In this document: positions 22,266 through 32,829 of the stretch, piece after piece
Position numbering within the stretch: position 1 is the stretch's first letter
Layout of the letters: the number at the start of each line of letters is the position of its first letter
DNA from: Clytia hemisphaerica
Lineage: Eukaryota; Cnidaria; Hydrozoa; Leptothecata; Clytiidae
Length of the DNA: 64,000 nt
Direction of reading: 5' to 3'
Assembly: GCA_902728285.1 (NCBI GenBank)
Contig: CACVBU010000178.1
Span: 186,001 to 250,000, forward strand
The notes under the pieces: model-generated
Databases searched by the model: none
The model's input: only the letters and a program-made list of their open reading frames with translations
What the model was told of the DNA's origin: nothing
Program-made: the position numbers and the translations under genes

Positions 22266-22532
22266 TCATAAATCATAAAAACTGAGTACATTGTTGACAA
22301 TAACACCATCACCATGTGAAAGATTTGATATATAGGTAATTTTATCAGTAACAGGAAACATATGCGAGATAGCAACAATTCTTATTAAAGAAAATAACCA
22401 AGTCTTATTTCTAATTGTAAAAGATGAATTTGGAAACTTTCGTTTTTTGAAAGTCTTCAAGGCATTTGATTGAAAATTCTTTAAGCGTTTATTAAGCTTG
22501 TACATTTTTTGAGGTAAGCAACACTGCTGCAC
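22266..22532 (-). CDS. Hypothetical 88-aa ORF, left arm
   Basis: Lysine-rich first half, then a hydrophobic stretch (LFSLIRIVAISHMF). The same ORF appears in the right arm at 27539-27805 because the arms are identical. There is no recognisable family. Conservation of the frame carries no weight, since the whole arm is duplicated. Confidence 0.3.
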   Translation of the reverse strand: MQQCCLPQKMYKLNKRLKNFQSNALKTFKKRKFPNSSFTIRNKTWLFSLIRIVAISHMFPVTDKITYISNLSHGDGVIVNNVLSFYDL

Positions 22533-23215
22533 ATGTAAAAATCGAGTCAGGTATAAACAAGTCTAGGTTGATGAATTAAGCAAATCTAAGTGAAATTCTC
22601 AAATTGGAAGAACAAAAGAACACTAAATTTGATGTTGAAAACTACTTTAATAAAGACAAGGAGGAATTTTTTATCGTAATTCAACGACCCAACATTTGAA
22701 GTCCAAAGAAAATTTGTGAAGGAGGCTCAGAGGAGTACCCAGAGTCAATTAAATTACCACTATTGTCTAGCCACTGGAAACAAGTGTTCATAGAAGATGG
22801 TTTTTCGAACTTCACGAAAGTTGTTAGTGATAGGGAATCAAACGATATTTGTAATAGTACGCTGGATGGATGGAGAAATTGAGTATATAAAGTTGGAACT
22901 CTTAGCTGATGATCGATGGATTAAAAATCTAAGATTACAAAAATTTTAGATTGTTAAATAGGGAATGAATGAAATAGTTTATTTGAGAAGAAACAAAACA
23001 ACATTGGTAACAAAATTGAACGTGGATACACCAAATAAAAGATGTGTAAACGAATGTATTTAAGTTATTACTATAATCCAAAAACCCTATGTAACACTAC
23101 TTTGAGCTAAAATCGTAGAGGCAATAAAAAGAACTGAGAAAACAAAATATTTATTGCTTGATGGTAATATATTTCTAGCTTATAAAAACAATGTTATAAT
23201 TTACAAGGTCAAATC

Positions 23216-23716
23216 TCATTCTTTCATTGCATCATTTGGAATTTGTCGATTAATTAGAAAGCGACGTTTTTCAACAGCGAAATCTAATGCTTCTTCAAAA
23301 TCCATATCTTCCTCATCTCTAACCCTTTGTAAAGTTTCCATCACAGATTTATGTGTTTTATCCTTTTTCATTGCTCGAAGAAAAAGGATTTTGTATTTAT
23401 AAATCTCATGAATTGATAAGTCAGTCTCTTGACATTCGTTCAACATGATCTCCCAAATATTAAATGTTTCTTTAACACCTTGAGATTCTTCACTATCACT
23501 GGACATGGGCTCGCTGTCTGTAAAGTCTTCATCAGACTCTTCATCTTCTTCTTCAGATTCTTCAGGGTGGGCCTTTGCAACATGTCGATTATAATTGCTT
23601 TTATTGGAAAAGGTCTTTTCGCAATCGTCGCATTCATACATCGTGTTTCTCCCGCTGGTTTTAAACTTATTTGAAGAAGTAGCATCCTTACTTACGAATT
23701 TATATGCAAAACACAA
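23216..23716 (-). CDS. C2H2 zinc-finger protein of the palindromic element, left copy
   Basis: 166 residues. One C2H2 finger at about residues 29-50 (CDDCEKTF...HVAKAH) is followed by a very acidic tract (about residues 53-80, mostly Glu/Asp/Ser). A charged helical C-terminal half follows, with no other domain. The ATG lies near the inner end of the frame and the stop toward the arm tip. The combination suggests a nucleic-acid-binding protein with an acidic interaction region. A second, identical copy is transcribed divergently in the other arm, both pointing outward from the centre. Confidence 0.7.
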   Translation of the reverse strand: MCFAYKFVSKDATSSNKFKTSGRNTMYECDDCEKTFSNKSNYNRHVAKAHPEESEEEDEESDEDFTDSEPMSSDSEESQGVKETFNIWEIMLNECQETDLSIHEIYKYKILFLRAMKKDKTHKSVMETLQRVRDEEDMDFEEALDFAVEKRRFLINRQIPNDAMKE

Positions 23717-24119
23717 GAGTAATCCGATATCGGGTTTCTCTTTAGGAGCCTGGTTTCTCTCTAAGATCTTTGTTTCTTCCAGATTTCCTAGTCTTTATTG
23801 GTCCACGTTCGTTTCTTGGTCCGGGACTAGCTTGAGAAATCTAGTCTTACTTGATCCTCTTTTGGGACTCCAGTAGTTCTTTACCTAGTCCTTGTTAGTC
23901 CCTTTTTTGAGACCAACCAATTCTTATTGGTGGCTGCAAAAAGTAATCCCTTTTTGTGTCGACATAGTCCCTTTTACCCGATTCCTGTTTCGGACTACTT
24001 AGTTTTGATAAATCGTTTTCGAAATTAGCTAAATCCTGTTTTGGATACCCTATTTAAGCTTCATGAGTTTCTAATCCTCTTTTGTATCTACATAGTCCTA
24101 GCTTAATTATCCTTAGGAT

Positions 24120-24480
24120 TAACGGGATTACCTAATCCTTCTTTGGAACTAACCAATCCTTATTTGGGATTGCCTAATCCCTCTTTGGGATCAACTAATC
24201 CTCATTTGAGATTACCTGATCCCTCTTTAGGATCAACTAATCCTCATTTAGGATTACCTAATCCCTCTTTGGGATCAACTAATCCTCATTTAGGATTACC
24301 TAATCCTTCTCTGGGATCAACTAATCCTCATTAGGGATTACCTAATCCCTCTTTAGGATCAACTACTCCTCATTTGGGATTACCTAATCCCTCTTTGGGA
24401 TCAACTAATCTTCATTTGGGATTACCTAGTCCCTCTTTGGGACCAACTAATCCTCATTTGGGGACTAGCTTGAGAAATCT
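24120..24480. repeat. 42-bp tandem repeat, left arm
   Basis: About eight units of a GGATTACCTAATCCCTCTTT-GGGATCAACTAATCCTCATTT type. One frame reads a 14-residue repeat (LGLPNPSLGSTNPH). The related words CTAATCC and TAGTCC extend diffusely from 23,740 to 24,620. Mirrored at about 25590-25950. Confidence 0.85.
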
Positions 24481-24748
24481 AGTCTTACATGATCCTCTTT
24501 TGGGACTATGTAGTTCTGCACCTAGTCCTTGTTAGTCCCTTTTTTGAGACCAACCAATCGGAACTGCGTGATTCTAGTTAATCCCTCTTTTAGGATTACT
24601 TAATCACTAGTTGGATCCTTTCTTCCAATTCATATCAAAGGCTCATGGTATGTTGTTGTTGTTGTTTCCTTTTTCTTTTCTTTTTTTTTTTTTTTTTTAC
24701 GCGTTTTTTGTTTGGTGTGGGATTTTATTATTTTGTTAGTTACACCCG

Positions 24749-24777
24749 TAAGTCCCGCCAAAGGCGGGGCTTACGCC
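24749..24777. other. GC-rich hairpin, left arm
   Basis: CGTAAGTCCCGCC-AAA-GGCGGGGCTTACG forms a 13-bp stem with a 3-base loop in otherwise AT-rich DNA. The reverse-complement copy lies at about 25294-25322. Between the two hairpins lie the ATPase fragment and the arm junctions. Confidence 0.7.
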
Positions 24778-24833
24778 CCGGGCCCCGTCAGAAGTGCAGT
24801 GAAGGTCAAATTTAGGGATAAATATAAATCCGA

Positions 24834-25193
24834 TCAACTTTGACGTTTCAAGTCATCACTTTGTGATAAACACCTTTGCAGATTGTTTTTCGATTTGTCG
24901 AACATTTCATCAAGATCGGCGGGCAAACCAATTACATATTCTACGGTTGGAAAGTAGGACTTCAACCTTTCCAAAAGATCTTCCTGATGCTTGGTGATTA
25001 ACCACACTGTTCTATCAAACTCTTTATCGAAGACATTATTTCTGTATTTGATAAGATTTTGGGCAAAAACAGATTTCTCTGCACCTCTTAAACAGCTAAC
25101 GAGTATACTAAAGGATGCTTTAGCTTTACATCCATTGTTTAAATCATAGTTTAATTTCTTAGCAGTCGTTACGACTTTTACTGCATGAACGTG
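24834..25193 (-). pseudogene. Packaging-ATPase-like fragment (Polinton type)
   Basis: An open frame of 119 codons without a proper start spans the unique centre and ends a few bases inside the left arm. It contains SFSILVSCLRGAEKSVFAQN, where a P-loop would be expected but the glycine pattern is degraded. EFDRTVWLIT and VEYVIGLPADLDEMFDKSKN follow. This resembles the A32/FtsK-HerA-type packaging ATPase of Polintons, in the region from Walker A to a segment rich in LP.DLDE. A stop precedes it and the second half of an ATPase (Walker B onward) is missing. Assignment is by motif memory only. Confidence 0.55.
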
Positions 25194-25589
25194 TTAGCTT
25201 CAAAGATGCTTATCCAGGACTTGAAACGTCAAAGTTGATCGGATTTATATTTATCCCTAAATTTGACCTTCACTGCACTTCTGACGGGGCCCGGGGCGTA
25301 AGCCCCGCCTTTGGCGGGACTTACGGGTGTAACTAACAAAATAACAAAATCCCACACCAAACAAAAAACGCGTAAAAAAAAAAAAAAAAAGAAAAGAAAA
25401 AGGAAACAACAACAACAACATACCATGAGCCTTTGATATGAATTGGAAGAAAGGATCCAACTAGTGATTAAGTAATCCTAAAAGAGGGATTAACTAGAAT
25501 CACGCAGTTCCGATTGGTTGGTCTCAAAAAAGGGACTAACAAGGACTAGGTGCAGAACTACATAGTCCCAAAAGAGGATCATGTAAGAC

Positions 25590-25950
25590 TAGATTTCTCA
25601 AGCTAGTCCCCAAATGAGGATTAGTTGGTCCCAAAGAGGGACTAGGTAATCCCAAATGAAGATTAGTTGATCCCAAAGAGGGATTAGGTAATCCCAAATG
25701 AGGAGTAGTTGATCCTAAAGAGGGATTAGGTAATCCCTAATGAGGATTAGTTGATCCCAGAGAAGGATTAGGTAATCCTAAATGAGGATTAGTTGATCCC
25801 AAAGAGGGATTAGGTAATCCTAAATGAGGATTAGTTGATCCTAAAGAGGGATCAGGTAATCTCAAATGAGGATTAGTTGATCCCAAAGAGGGATTAGGCA
25901 ATCCCAAATAAGGATTGGTTAGTTCCAAAGAAGGATTAGGTAATCCCGTT
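25590..25950. repeat. 42-bp tandem repeat, right arm
   Basis: Mirror copy of the left-arm array at 24120-24480, with the same units in reverse complement. Confidence 0.85.
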
Positions 25951-26353
25951 AATCCTAAGGATAATTAAGCTAGGACTATGTAGATACAAAAGAGGATTAG
26001 AAACTCATGAAGCTTAAATAGGGTATCCAAAACAGGATTTAGCTAATTCGAAAACGATTTATCAAAACTAAGTAGTCCGAAACAGGAATCGGGTAAAAGG
26101 GACTATGTCGACACAAAAAGGGATTACTTTTTGCAGCCACCAATAAGAATTGGTTGGTCTCAAAAAAGGGACTAACAAGGACTAGGTAAAGAACTACTGG
26201 AGTCCCAAAAGAGGATCAAGTAAGACTAGATTTCTCAAGCTAGTCCCGGACCAAGAAACGAACGTGGACCAATAAAGACTAGGAAATCTGGAAGAAACAA
26301 AGATCTTAGAGAGAAACCAGGCTCCTAAAGAGAAACCCGATATCGGATTACTC

Positions 26354-26854
26354 TTGTGTTTTGCATATAAATTCGTAAGTAAGGATGCTACTTCTTCAAA
26401 TAAGTTTAAAACCAGCGGGAGAAACACGATGTATGAATGCGACGATTGCGAAAAGACCTTTTCCAATAAAAGCAATTATAATCGACATGTTGCAAAGGCC
26501 CACCCTGAAGAATCTGAAGAAGAAGATGAAGAGTCTGATGAAGACTTTACAGACAGCGAGCCCATGTCCAGTGATAGTGAAGAATCTCAAGGTGTTAAAG
26601 AAACATTTAATATTTGGGAGATCATGTTGAACGAATGTCAAGAGACTGACTTATCAATTCATGAGATTTATAAATACAAAATCCTTTTTCTTCGAGCAAT
26701 GAAAAAGGATAAAACACATAAATCTGTGATGGAAACTTTACAAAGGGTTAGAGATGAGGAAGATATGGATTTTGAAGAAGCATTAGATTTCGCTGTTGAA
26801 AAACGTCGCTTTCTAATTAATCGACAAATTCCAAATGATGCAATGAAAGAATGA
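26354..26854 (+). CDS. C2H2 zinc-finger protein of the palindromic element, right copy
   Basis: Identical in all 166 residues to the product of 23216-23716. The single finger, the acidic tract and the helical C-terminus are all kept. The preserved frame in both arms indicates that the duplication is recent or that arm conversion continues. Confidence 0.7.
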   Translation: MCFAYKFVSKDATSSNKFKTSGRNTMYECDDCEKTFSNKSNYNRHVAKAHPEESEEEDEESDEDFTDSEPMSSDSEESQGVKETFNIWEIMLNECQETDLSIHEIYKYKILFLRAMKKDKTHKSVMETLQRVRDEEDMDFEEALDFAVEKRRFLINRQIPNDAMKE

Positions 26855-27538
26855 GATTTGACCTTGTAAATTATAACATTGTTTTTATAAGCTAGAAATA
26901 TATTACCATCAAGCAATAAATATTTTCGTTTTCTCAGTTCTTTTTATTGCCTCTACGATTTTAGCTCAAAGTAGTGTTACATAGGGTTTTTGGATTATAG
27001 TAATAACTTAAATACATTCGTTTACACATCTTTTATTTGGTGTATCCACGTTCAATTTTGTTACCAATGTTGTTTTGTTTCTTCTCAAATAAACTATTTC
27101 ATTCATTCCCTATTTAACAATCTAAAATTTTTGTAATCTTAGATTTTTAATCCATCGATCATCAGCTAAGAGTTCCAACTTTATATACTCAATTTCTCCA
27201 TCCATCCAGCGTACTATTACAAATATCGTTTGATTCCCTATCACTAACAACTTTCGTGAAGTTCGAAAAACCATCTTCTATGAACACTTGTTTCCAGTGG
27301 CTAGACAATAGTGGTAATTTAATTGACTCTGGGTACTCCTCTGAGCCTCCTTCACAAATTTTCTTTGGACTTCAAATGTTGGGTCGTTGAATTACGATAA
27401 AAAATTCCTCCTTGTCTTTATTAAAGTAGTTTTCAACATCAAATTTAGTGTTCTTTTGTTCTTCCAATTTGAGAATTTCACTTAGATTTGCTTAATTCAT
27501 CAACCTAGACTTGTTTATACCTGACTCGATTTTTACAT

Positions 27539-27805
27539 GTGCAGCAGTGTTGCTTACCTCAAAAAATGTACAAGCTTAATAAACGCTTAAAGAATTTTCA
27601 ATCAAATGCCTTGAAGACTTTCAAAAAACGAAAGTTTCCAAATTCATCTTTTACAATTAGAAATAAGACTTGGTTATTTTCTTTAATAAGAATTGTTGCT
27701 ATCTCGCATATGTTTCCTGTTACTGATAAAATTACCTATATATCAAATCTTTCACATGGTGATGGTGTTATTGTCAACAATGTACTCAGTTTTTATGATT
27801 TATGA
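27539..27805 (+). CDS. Hypothetical 88-aa ORF, right arm
   Basis: Mirror copy of 22266-22532; same uncertain status. Confidence 0.3.
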   Translation: MQQCCLPQKMYKLNKRLKNFQSNALKTFKKRKFPNSSFTIRNKTWLFSLIRIVAISHMFPVTDKITYISNLSHGDGVIVNNVLSFYDL

Positions 27806-28033
27806 ATAATTAGACTAAGAAGCTCAGTGCTTTAATAGATAACCAGAAAATTATTTACCACTCGGAACTTATTCTGTGTTGACACTTACTGGAGGTGTTG
27901 AAATTGACCCATGTGTTGCAATTTTAGTAACACTCATTGGTCAAATTCCGGTGTTTTCGGGTGTTTCCGATAGGGAAAATGACTTTAATGCTTTTATAGA
28001 TAACCAGAAAATTATTTACCATTTAAAACTTAT

Positions 28034-28150
28034 TCTGTGGTGACACTTACTTTCTGTAAGGTGTCAATCACGTTCTGTCGTGTACTCACTTTCTGTAGTG
28101 TCACTCACTTTCTGTAGTGTCACTCACTTTCTGTAGTGTCACTCACTTTC
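28034..28150. repeat. 19-bp subterminal tandem repeat, right arm
   Basis: Mirror of the array at 21924-22040, units GTAGTGTCACTCACTTTCT. Confidence 0.85.
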
Positions 28151-28202
28151 GGCATTGCTGGAGGTGTTAAAAATGTGCCAGCTTTCTCCATATCTTACTA
28201 CT

Positions 28203-28275
28203 GATAACAAAAAATCCGGATCTTCTACAACAAGCTAAGAATAGAGAACTATTAGAGAGATTACATTTGTGATTT
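28203..28275 (+). pseudogene. Reverse transcriptase gene, continuation after insertion
   Basis: Directly after the duplicated GATAAC the plus frame reads KNPDLLQQAKNRELLERLHL before a stop. It restores the frame interrupted at 21871, where SKSWLIT ends. This confirms the 21872-28202 insertion and its 6-bp duplication. Confidence 0.7.
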
Positions 28276-29338
28276 ATCATTTCTTTTATATCTTTTAGTT
28301 CCAACATTGAAATGAATTTATTTACGGTTTGAGAGAAAATTGTTTTGCCGAAAGAGTTGGCGTTCCGTAAATTAGTTGAGGCGTTTTGAGAAATGTAGAC
28401 TTTGACCTAAATGTGCGTTCCGTAAACTATTCAGATTTCAAGAGTTTCGCGTGCTAATCAAAAGGGTAGCCAAAAATAGTTTTCATCACACGTCGAACTT
28501 AGCCTCAAACAAGTAACTTCTAGCAACTTTCCTCATAAAGGTTACAGGTCATAATTCGATAATAGTTACGTTGATGAAATCACATGTTCGTGCGAGGGTG
28601 CACAGTCTTTAAAACATTTCATTCACAAATTTAGTTTATTCTGATGTTGAACGTGCTAGGGTGCACAGTCGTCAAACGTGATACAGTATTTACAAATTGC
28701 AATTTATATGATTTCCAAGATTGCGAGGGTGCATACAAGACGTGATTAATCTGATTTTCGAAATTCTACTCCTTACGGTTTCTTTCAAACAGCTCAGTTT
28801 TCAGAGGCAGTCTGGGCACCCAATTTTGACCACCGGGGTTTGAAAGTTTTTGTCCGGGGGAGAACGAAATTCGAAGTGTTTTATCATAAAGAAAGAGGTT
28901 CAAAGAAAGTGGTTTACTCGTTTTAATTGAAACCTATTACTGATGGTCAGAAGAATGAAAACAATATTTATTTAAAGAGCAGTGTGGAAGATGCTTTATC
29001 TGTCACTGATCGACTTTTATGCAAAGTGTTATGTTACTTGAAAATAATTTATACTTTATTATAGTTTATTATAAGGAATATTGAAAGTATGATGTAATTT
29101 GTTTTTCGTTTGAGGGCTTCTCCTTCGACATTTACTATAAGATAAAGTGTGAAAGCTGTCTCGAGTTAAACTACATATGCTTCAATTTATTTTCCCTTTG
29201 ACTTACTGGTGTTCTCATTTTCGGAAAAATAGTAAATAGATAAAGTTATTTTCGTTTCGAAGATAAGAAAATAAATATTTACAAAAAGTATATTCAAATG
29301 ATCTCGGATCTATTCATGTTGGAACTTTTAGTTTAAAT
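28276..29338. other. No gene seen
   Basis: Contains three spaced copies of GCGAGGGTGCA / CTAGGGTGCACAGTC between 28590 and 28730. No coding frame is supported. Confidence 0.35.
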
Positions 29339-29660
29339 ATGCCGTCTGTTAACTGCCCCTTCCCTGGGTGCAACTATAACACCCCAGACACATTGTTGCA
29401 GCCCTTATCACCGCCCACGCCAATTCGACACATAACGGTCCAGCCCAAGCAGGTCAAGGCACAACCAAGGTGGAGAAAGTCAAGCGCCCAACAATCGTAT
29501 CATCCAGCACATCTGAAGACTGGACGTACTTCCTGACCCAATGGAATGAGTAAAGCCACACGTGTCGCTGGAATAGCCCATGATCTAGAAACCAGATTTT
29601 GGCAAATCGGGCTCACTCGACGGAGGAAGCCTCACTATGATTTTCGGAAGCCTTGACTAC
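29339..29660 (+). pseudogene. Ty3/Gypsy gag remnant
   Basis: Starts ATG with PSVNCPFPGCNYNTPD, then frameshifts into KVEKVKRPTIVSSSTSEDWT and YFLTQWNE. A CPFPGC start followed by a TSEDW-YFLTxW block is, from memory, the usual N-terminus of a Gypsy gag family in cnidarians. The frame is lost after about 100 codons. Confidence 0.5.
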
Positions 29661-30169
29661 TATATTTTAAGAAAAATCAGGGTGCTTTTTTCAAACTCAC
29701 AGCTTTTGACCGAAATTTTTAACTTTTTTAGGGGGTGGTAAACGCTAAGTTTTCATTTTTGCTTGGATTTCCTTAGGAAATAAAATTACCATGTCATCTT
29801 TAAAATAGTATATCTCGGTCAATAATGTTCAAAAATGCACCAAGTTTTCAAGATTTACTCTTAATATACTAATTTTTTAAAAACTGAAAAAAAAATTGAA
29901 AAATAATTTTCTAGGGGGTTTGTACCGGAGAAAATTACCGAAAAAACCGGAATTTTAGCCATTGTTTTCATTTTTTGGACTTTCCTTAGTCAATTATCAC
30001 ATTTCATCTCTAAACAGTGTTATTTGGGTTTCTTTACATAAATATATTAGAAATATGAGAAGAATGGCAGGTTTGGGTCCGACCGGGGGTGTCCAGACCA
30101 AAAAACGGCGAAAAACTCCGGAAAATGGTCATTTTTGACCCATTTTAGCCTTACTTTCATATTTGGTCC

Positions 30170-30660
30170 CAAAACCAACAAAGCCACATTCATGCCCGAA
30201 TCGAAAAAGAAACAACACCTCGACAAGTGCACCCGAAGCCATATTCAACAATCATTGACGGAATAGCACTTGTTAGGAAGCAAAAAACCAAGGGCAAGAC
30301 GTACCAACAGTTTGCAGATGAAATGATGTAGTCCATCATCGAACACAACTCTGCATCCCAAAGAAGTGATATAGTTTTCGATGTATATTTGGACTCATCT
30401 ATCAAGAATGCTGAAAGAGTTCACCGTGCTGTTGGTAAACTGCATTCAAAAAGATAATTGGAAGTCAGTTGATCAAACAATGGGGTGCCTTCCTGTCGAG
30501 TAGCAACAACAAAAAAGCTTTGATCGAGTACCTTGTCAAGTAATGGGACCAATATGATGTAGGCGATCGAATCATTTACGTTGCATAGGAAGGCATATGT
30601 GTAAAGCTGATGTCCAATCTCACAGCTGAAAATGTGCCAGAGCTATAATATCGTAAACAC
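30170..30660 (+). pseudogene. Degenerate gene fragment of an invertebrate multicopy family
   Basis: Short plus-strand stretches read IIDGIALVRK, SQRSDIVFDVYLDSSIKNAE and FLSSSNNKKALIEYLVK, separated by stops and frame changes. They resemble a multicopy protein family with the consensus IVFDVYxxxSIKNAE that I associate with cnidarians and molluscs. Its function is unknown to me. This copy is clearly dead. Confidence 0.45.
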
Positions 30661-30802
30661 GGTGTGTAATGTATGTATAATGTAACCTATCTCTTCAACT
30701 ACTAACTAAATCATATATACAAAAGATAACCTAATAAAATATAGCGCATGCGTAAATAGTAACTAAGAATAATATAACTATTGTCTTGTCTTGATGTCTC
30801 GA

Positions 30803-31790
30803 TTATTCATCTTCACAATACAACATCTTCCCCTTGCCAACTTGTTTGCTTGAACGAAGGAGCAATGGATGACAATCTAAATACAAACAAACTAAAATGT
30901 GTAGTATCATGTGTTCTATTATATACATTATCGATGGTACGGTCTGTGGCATTCGACGTTTATTAGTGTAATCAGCTGCTCTCTCTTTGGCATTGTATTC
31001 TCGTTTCGTTAAGTCGGTATTAGAAGATTGAACCGTTGGTAGCTGTGGTAATACGTGTTGCAGCTTTCGAGCAAACATTAAGTCAGCCGGTGCTTCTTTC
31101 GTAATGCTGTGTGGTGTAGCAAGGTATTGACGTAAAAATCTGTAAGTTTCAGTTTCTAAATCCTTCCCTTCAACGTAGGCGGCACGTATTGCTTTCATCA
31201 AAGGTTTATTAAAGTTTTCAACTTGTCCATTGGCTTGCGGCCATAACGGTGTAATACGGTGATGAGTGATACCGTTGTCTCCCATGAATTCTCGTACCTC
31301 TTTCGAAGGAAATGGTGGGCCATTATCAGTAACAACTTTTGACGGATTTCCATAAGTAGCAAATGTTCTATGTAAAACGTCTGTCAAAGATTTAGCCGTT
31401 GTACTTTTGACGAATGCTATTTCTGGGTAACGTGAACGTTTATCAATTATAACGAGAACATACTTGTTTAACACTGGAATTGGGCCCAAATAATCGATAT
31501 GTAGCGTATCCCAAACAGCTTCTGGAATTTCGGTAGCTTTAATCAGAGCAGGTGGTTTTGATGGACCGGTACATTGACATGCGATGCAATTTTTAACATG
31601 ATTTTCAACCATTTTGTCAATACCGTAGAAAAAAACTTTTGTTCGTAAGAGTTGTTTCGTTTTCTCGATACCTTGGTGTCCAACATGACAAATACGGACA
31701 GCATCTTTGTGAAATTTTGTGGGCAGTACGATTCGGTTACCTTTAAGAATGACACCCCAATTGGCTACCCTGCTTTTTAGACCAACCCAT
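30803..31790 (-). pseudogene. Ty3/Gypsy integrase fragment
   Basis: The minus frame is open from about 31790. It has the zinc-binding H-H-C-C module (HKDAVRICHVGHQG ... CIACQC) followed by the integrase core. Counting from the Met at 31612, the catalytic residues are D40 (LHIDYLGP), D96 (VTDNGPPF) and E132 (GQVENF), a D,D-35-E spacing with all three intact. The sequence ends shortly after an MPQTVP segment. No reverse transcriptase, RNase H or LTR is visible upstream (beyond 31790), so this is a truncated element even though the integrase itself is unbroken. Confidence 0.8.
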
Positions 31791-32829
31791 CATACCTGGG
31801 TTGTTGTCGTGAAATGTATGTGGTGGAGATGTTCGAAAAGTATACTTTTAAATCTATGTCAAGATCCCTAGCACTATAATAGTTAATTGGTGCATTCACT
31901 AACTACACAAACATAAAATACTATGTACAACTTGAAACGAATATAAATCTCTTTAAATACTCTAAAAAAACACATTATAACATTATAATGATACACCACT
32001 CAACTCAAGCTCGAGAAGCCATTAAAAAAACTCTCACGAGGAATGTTTACAAATGCTTGGTTACGTTAACTGTGCATTTTGCGGTCTCAAAACAGTAGGT
32101 TTTATCTTAGCAAGTGAGTCCATTTTTTGAATCTATTCGAGAATATTCTAGAAGTTTCTACGCTTCTACACCGTGTTAGTTATACTTTCGTTTTCTAATT
32201 TTTCTTCCGATATCGCCGCACCATGCCTATCGTAATACTTTCGCTAAGAGACTGTTCATCTAACGTTTCCAGATCATCTTAAAAGAATGACAAATAACTA
32301 TTAAAAAGCGACAAAAAGAACGACATTTTTTTAAAGAACGACAAATTTCATATTTTACATTTATAAAATTATTATATATACTAGTGAGATGCTCTGACCG
32401 GCTACGCTAGCAAAATAGAGTGTTAGTAATTGTATGTAGAAGATTGACTCAGAATTGGGACGATATCTAGTCCCGCGACCAGAAGTAATAAAATTCTAAT
32501 GCAGCCAAACGAAGATAAACCGGTATAGCAAGGCCTGTTTGTCATTTTCAATATTTTAAGGTGAACATAAAATAAATAACTAACTTTACCTAAAAAAACA
32601 ACAAAAAACGTAATACTGGTAGACCACCAATGAAATAGATGATGAAATATGGAATTAGGTTAGACTATACAAAATTGGATGGGAGATAGGAATTGTAAAT
32701 ACTAATTGAGCTAATCGAGACTATGTAGATAAGTAAACGAAGAACTGGATAGACATATAGAATAGATACTAAATACGAGTGCGAAGGGGTCTGTACCAGT
32801 GCCTATGAACATATCATACTGTATATAAC
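31791..32829. other. No gene seen
   Basis: AT-rich sequence upstream of the integrase fragment, where the rest of a Gypsy pol would be expected. Nothing recognisable. Confidence 0.4.

Larger units (their letters stand above)
21872..28202. mobile_element. Palindromic Polinton/Maverick-like element (6.3 kb, 3-kb inverted arms)
   Basis: The left arm (21872-24854) and right arm (25218-28202) are reverse complements differing by only a few indels. They enclose a 363-bp unique centre. Ends are AGTAGTAAGATATGG...CCATATCTTACTACT, flanked by GATAAC on both sides (21866-21871, 28203-28208). A 6-bp duplication and AG-type ends are Polinton hallmarks. The centre encodes an ATPase fragment resembling the Polinton packaging ATPase. 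Each arm carries a C2H2 zinc-finger ORF, an 88-residue ORF, a 42-bp repeat block and, near the tip, a 19-bp repeat. Polymerase B, integrase, protease and capsid genes are absent, so it is non-autonomous. Near-identity of the arms means recent formation or ongoing conversion. Confidence 0.8.

Noticed and set aside
23429..23876. Plus-strand ORFs opposite the zinc-finger gene
   Set aside because: Antisense shadows of the 23216-23716 gene and its arm copy.
24143..24334. Pro/Asn/Ser/Gly-rich 63-residue ORF in the 42-bp repeat
   Set aside because: Repeat translation; mirrored at 25737-25928; no evidence of a start or conserved coding beyond the array.
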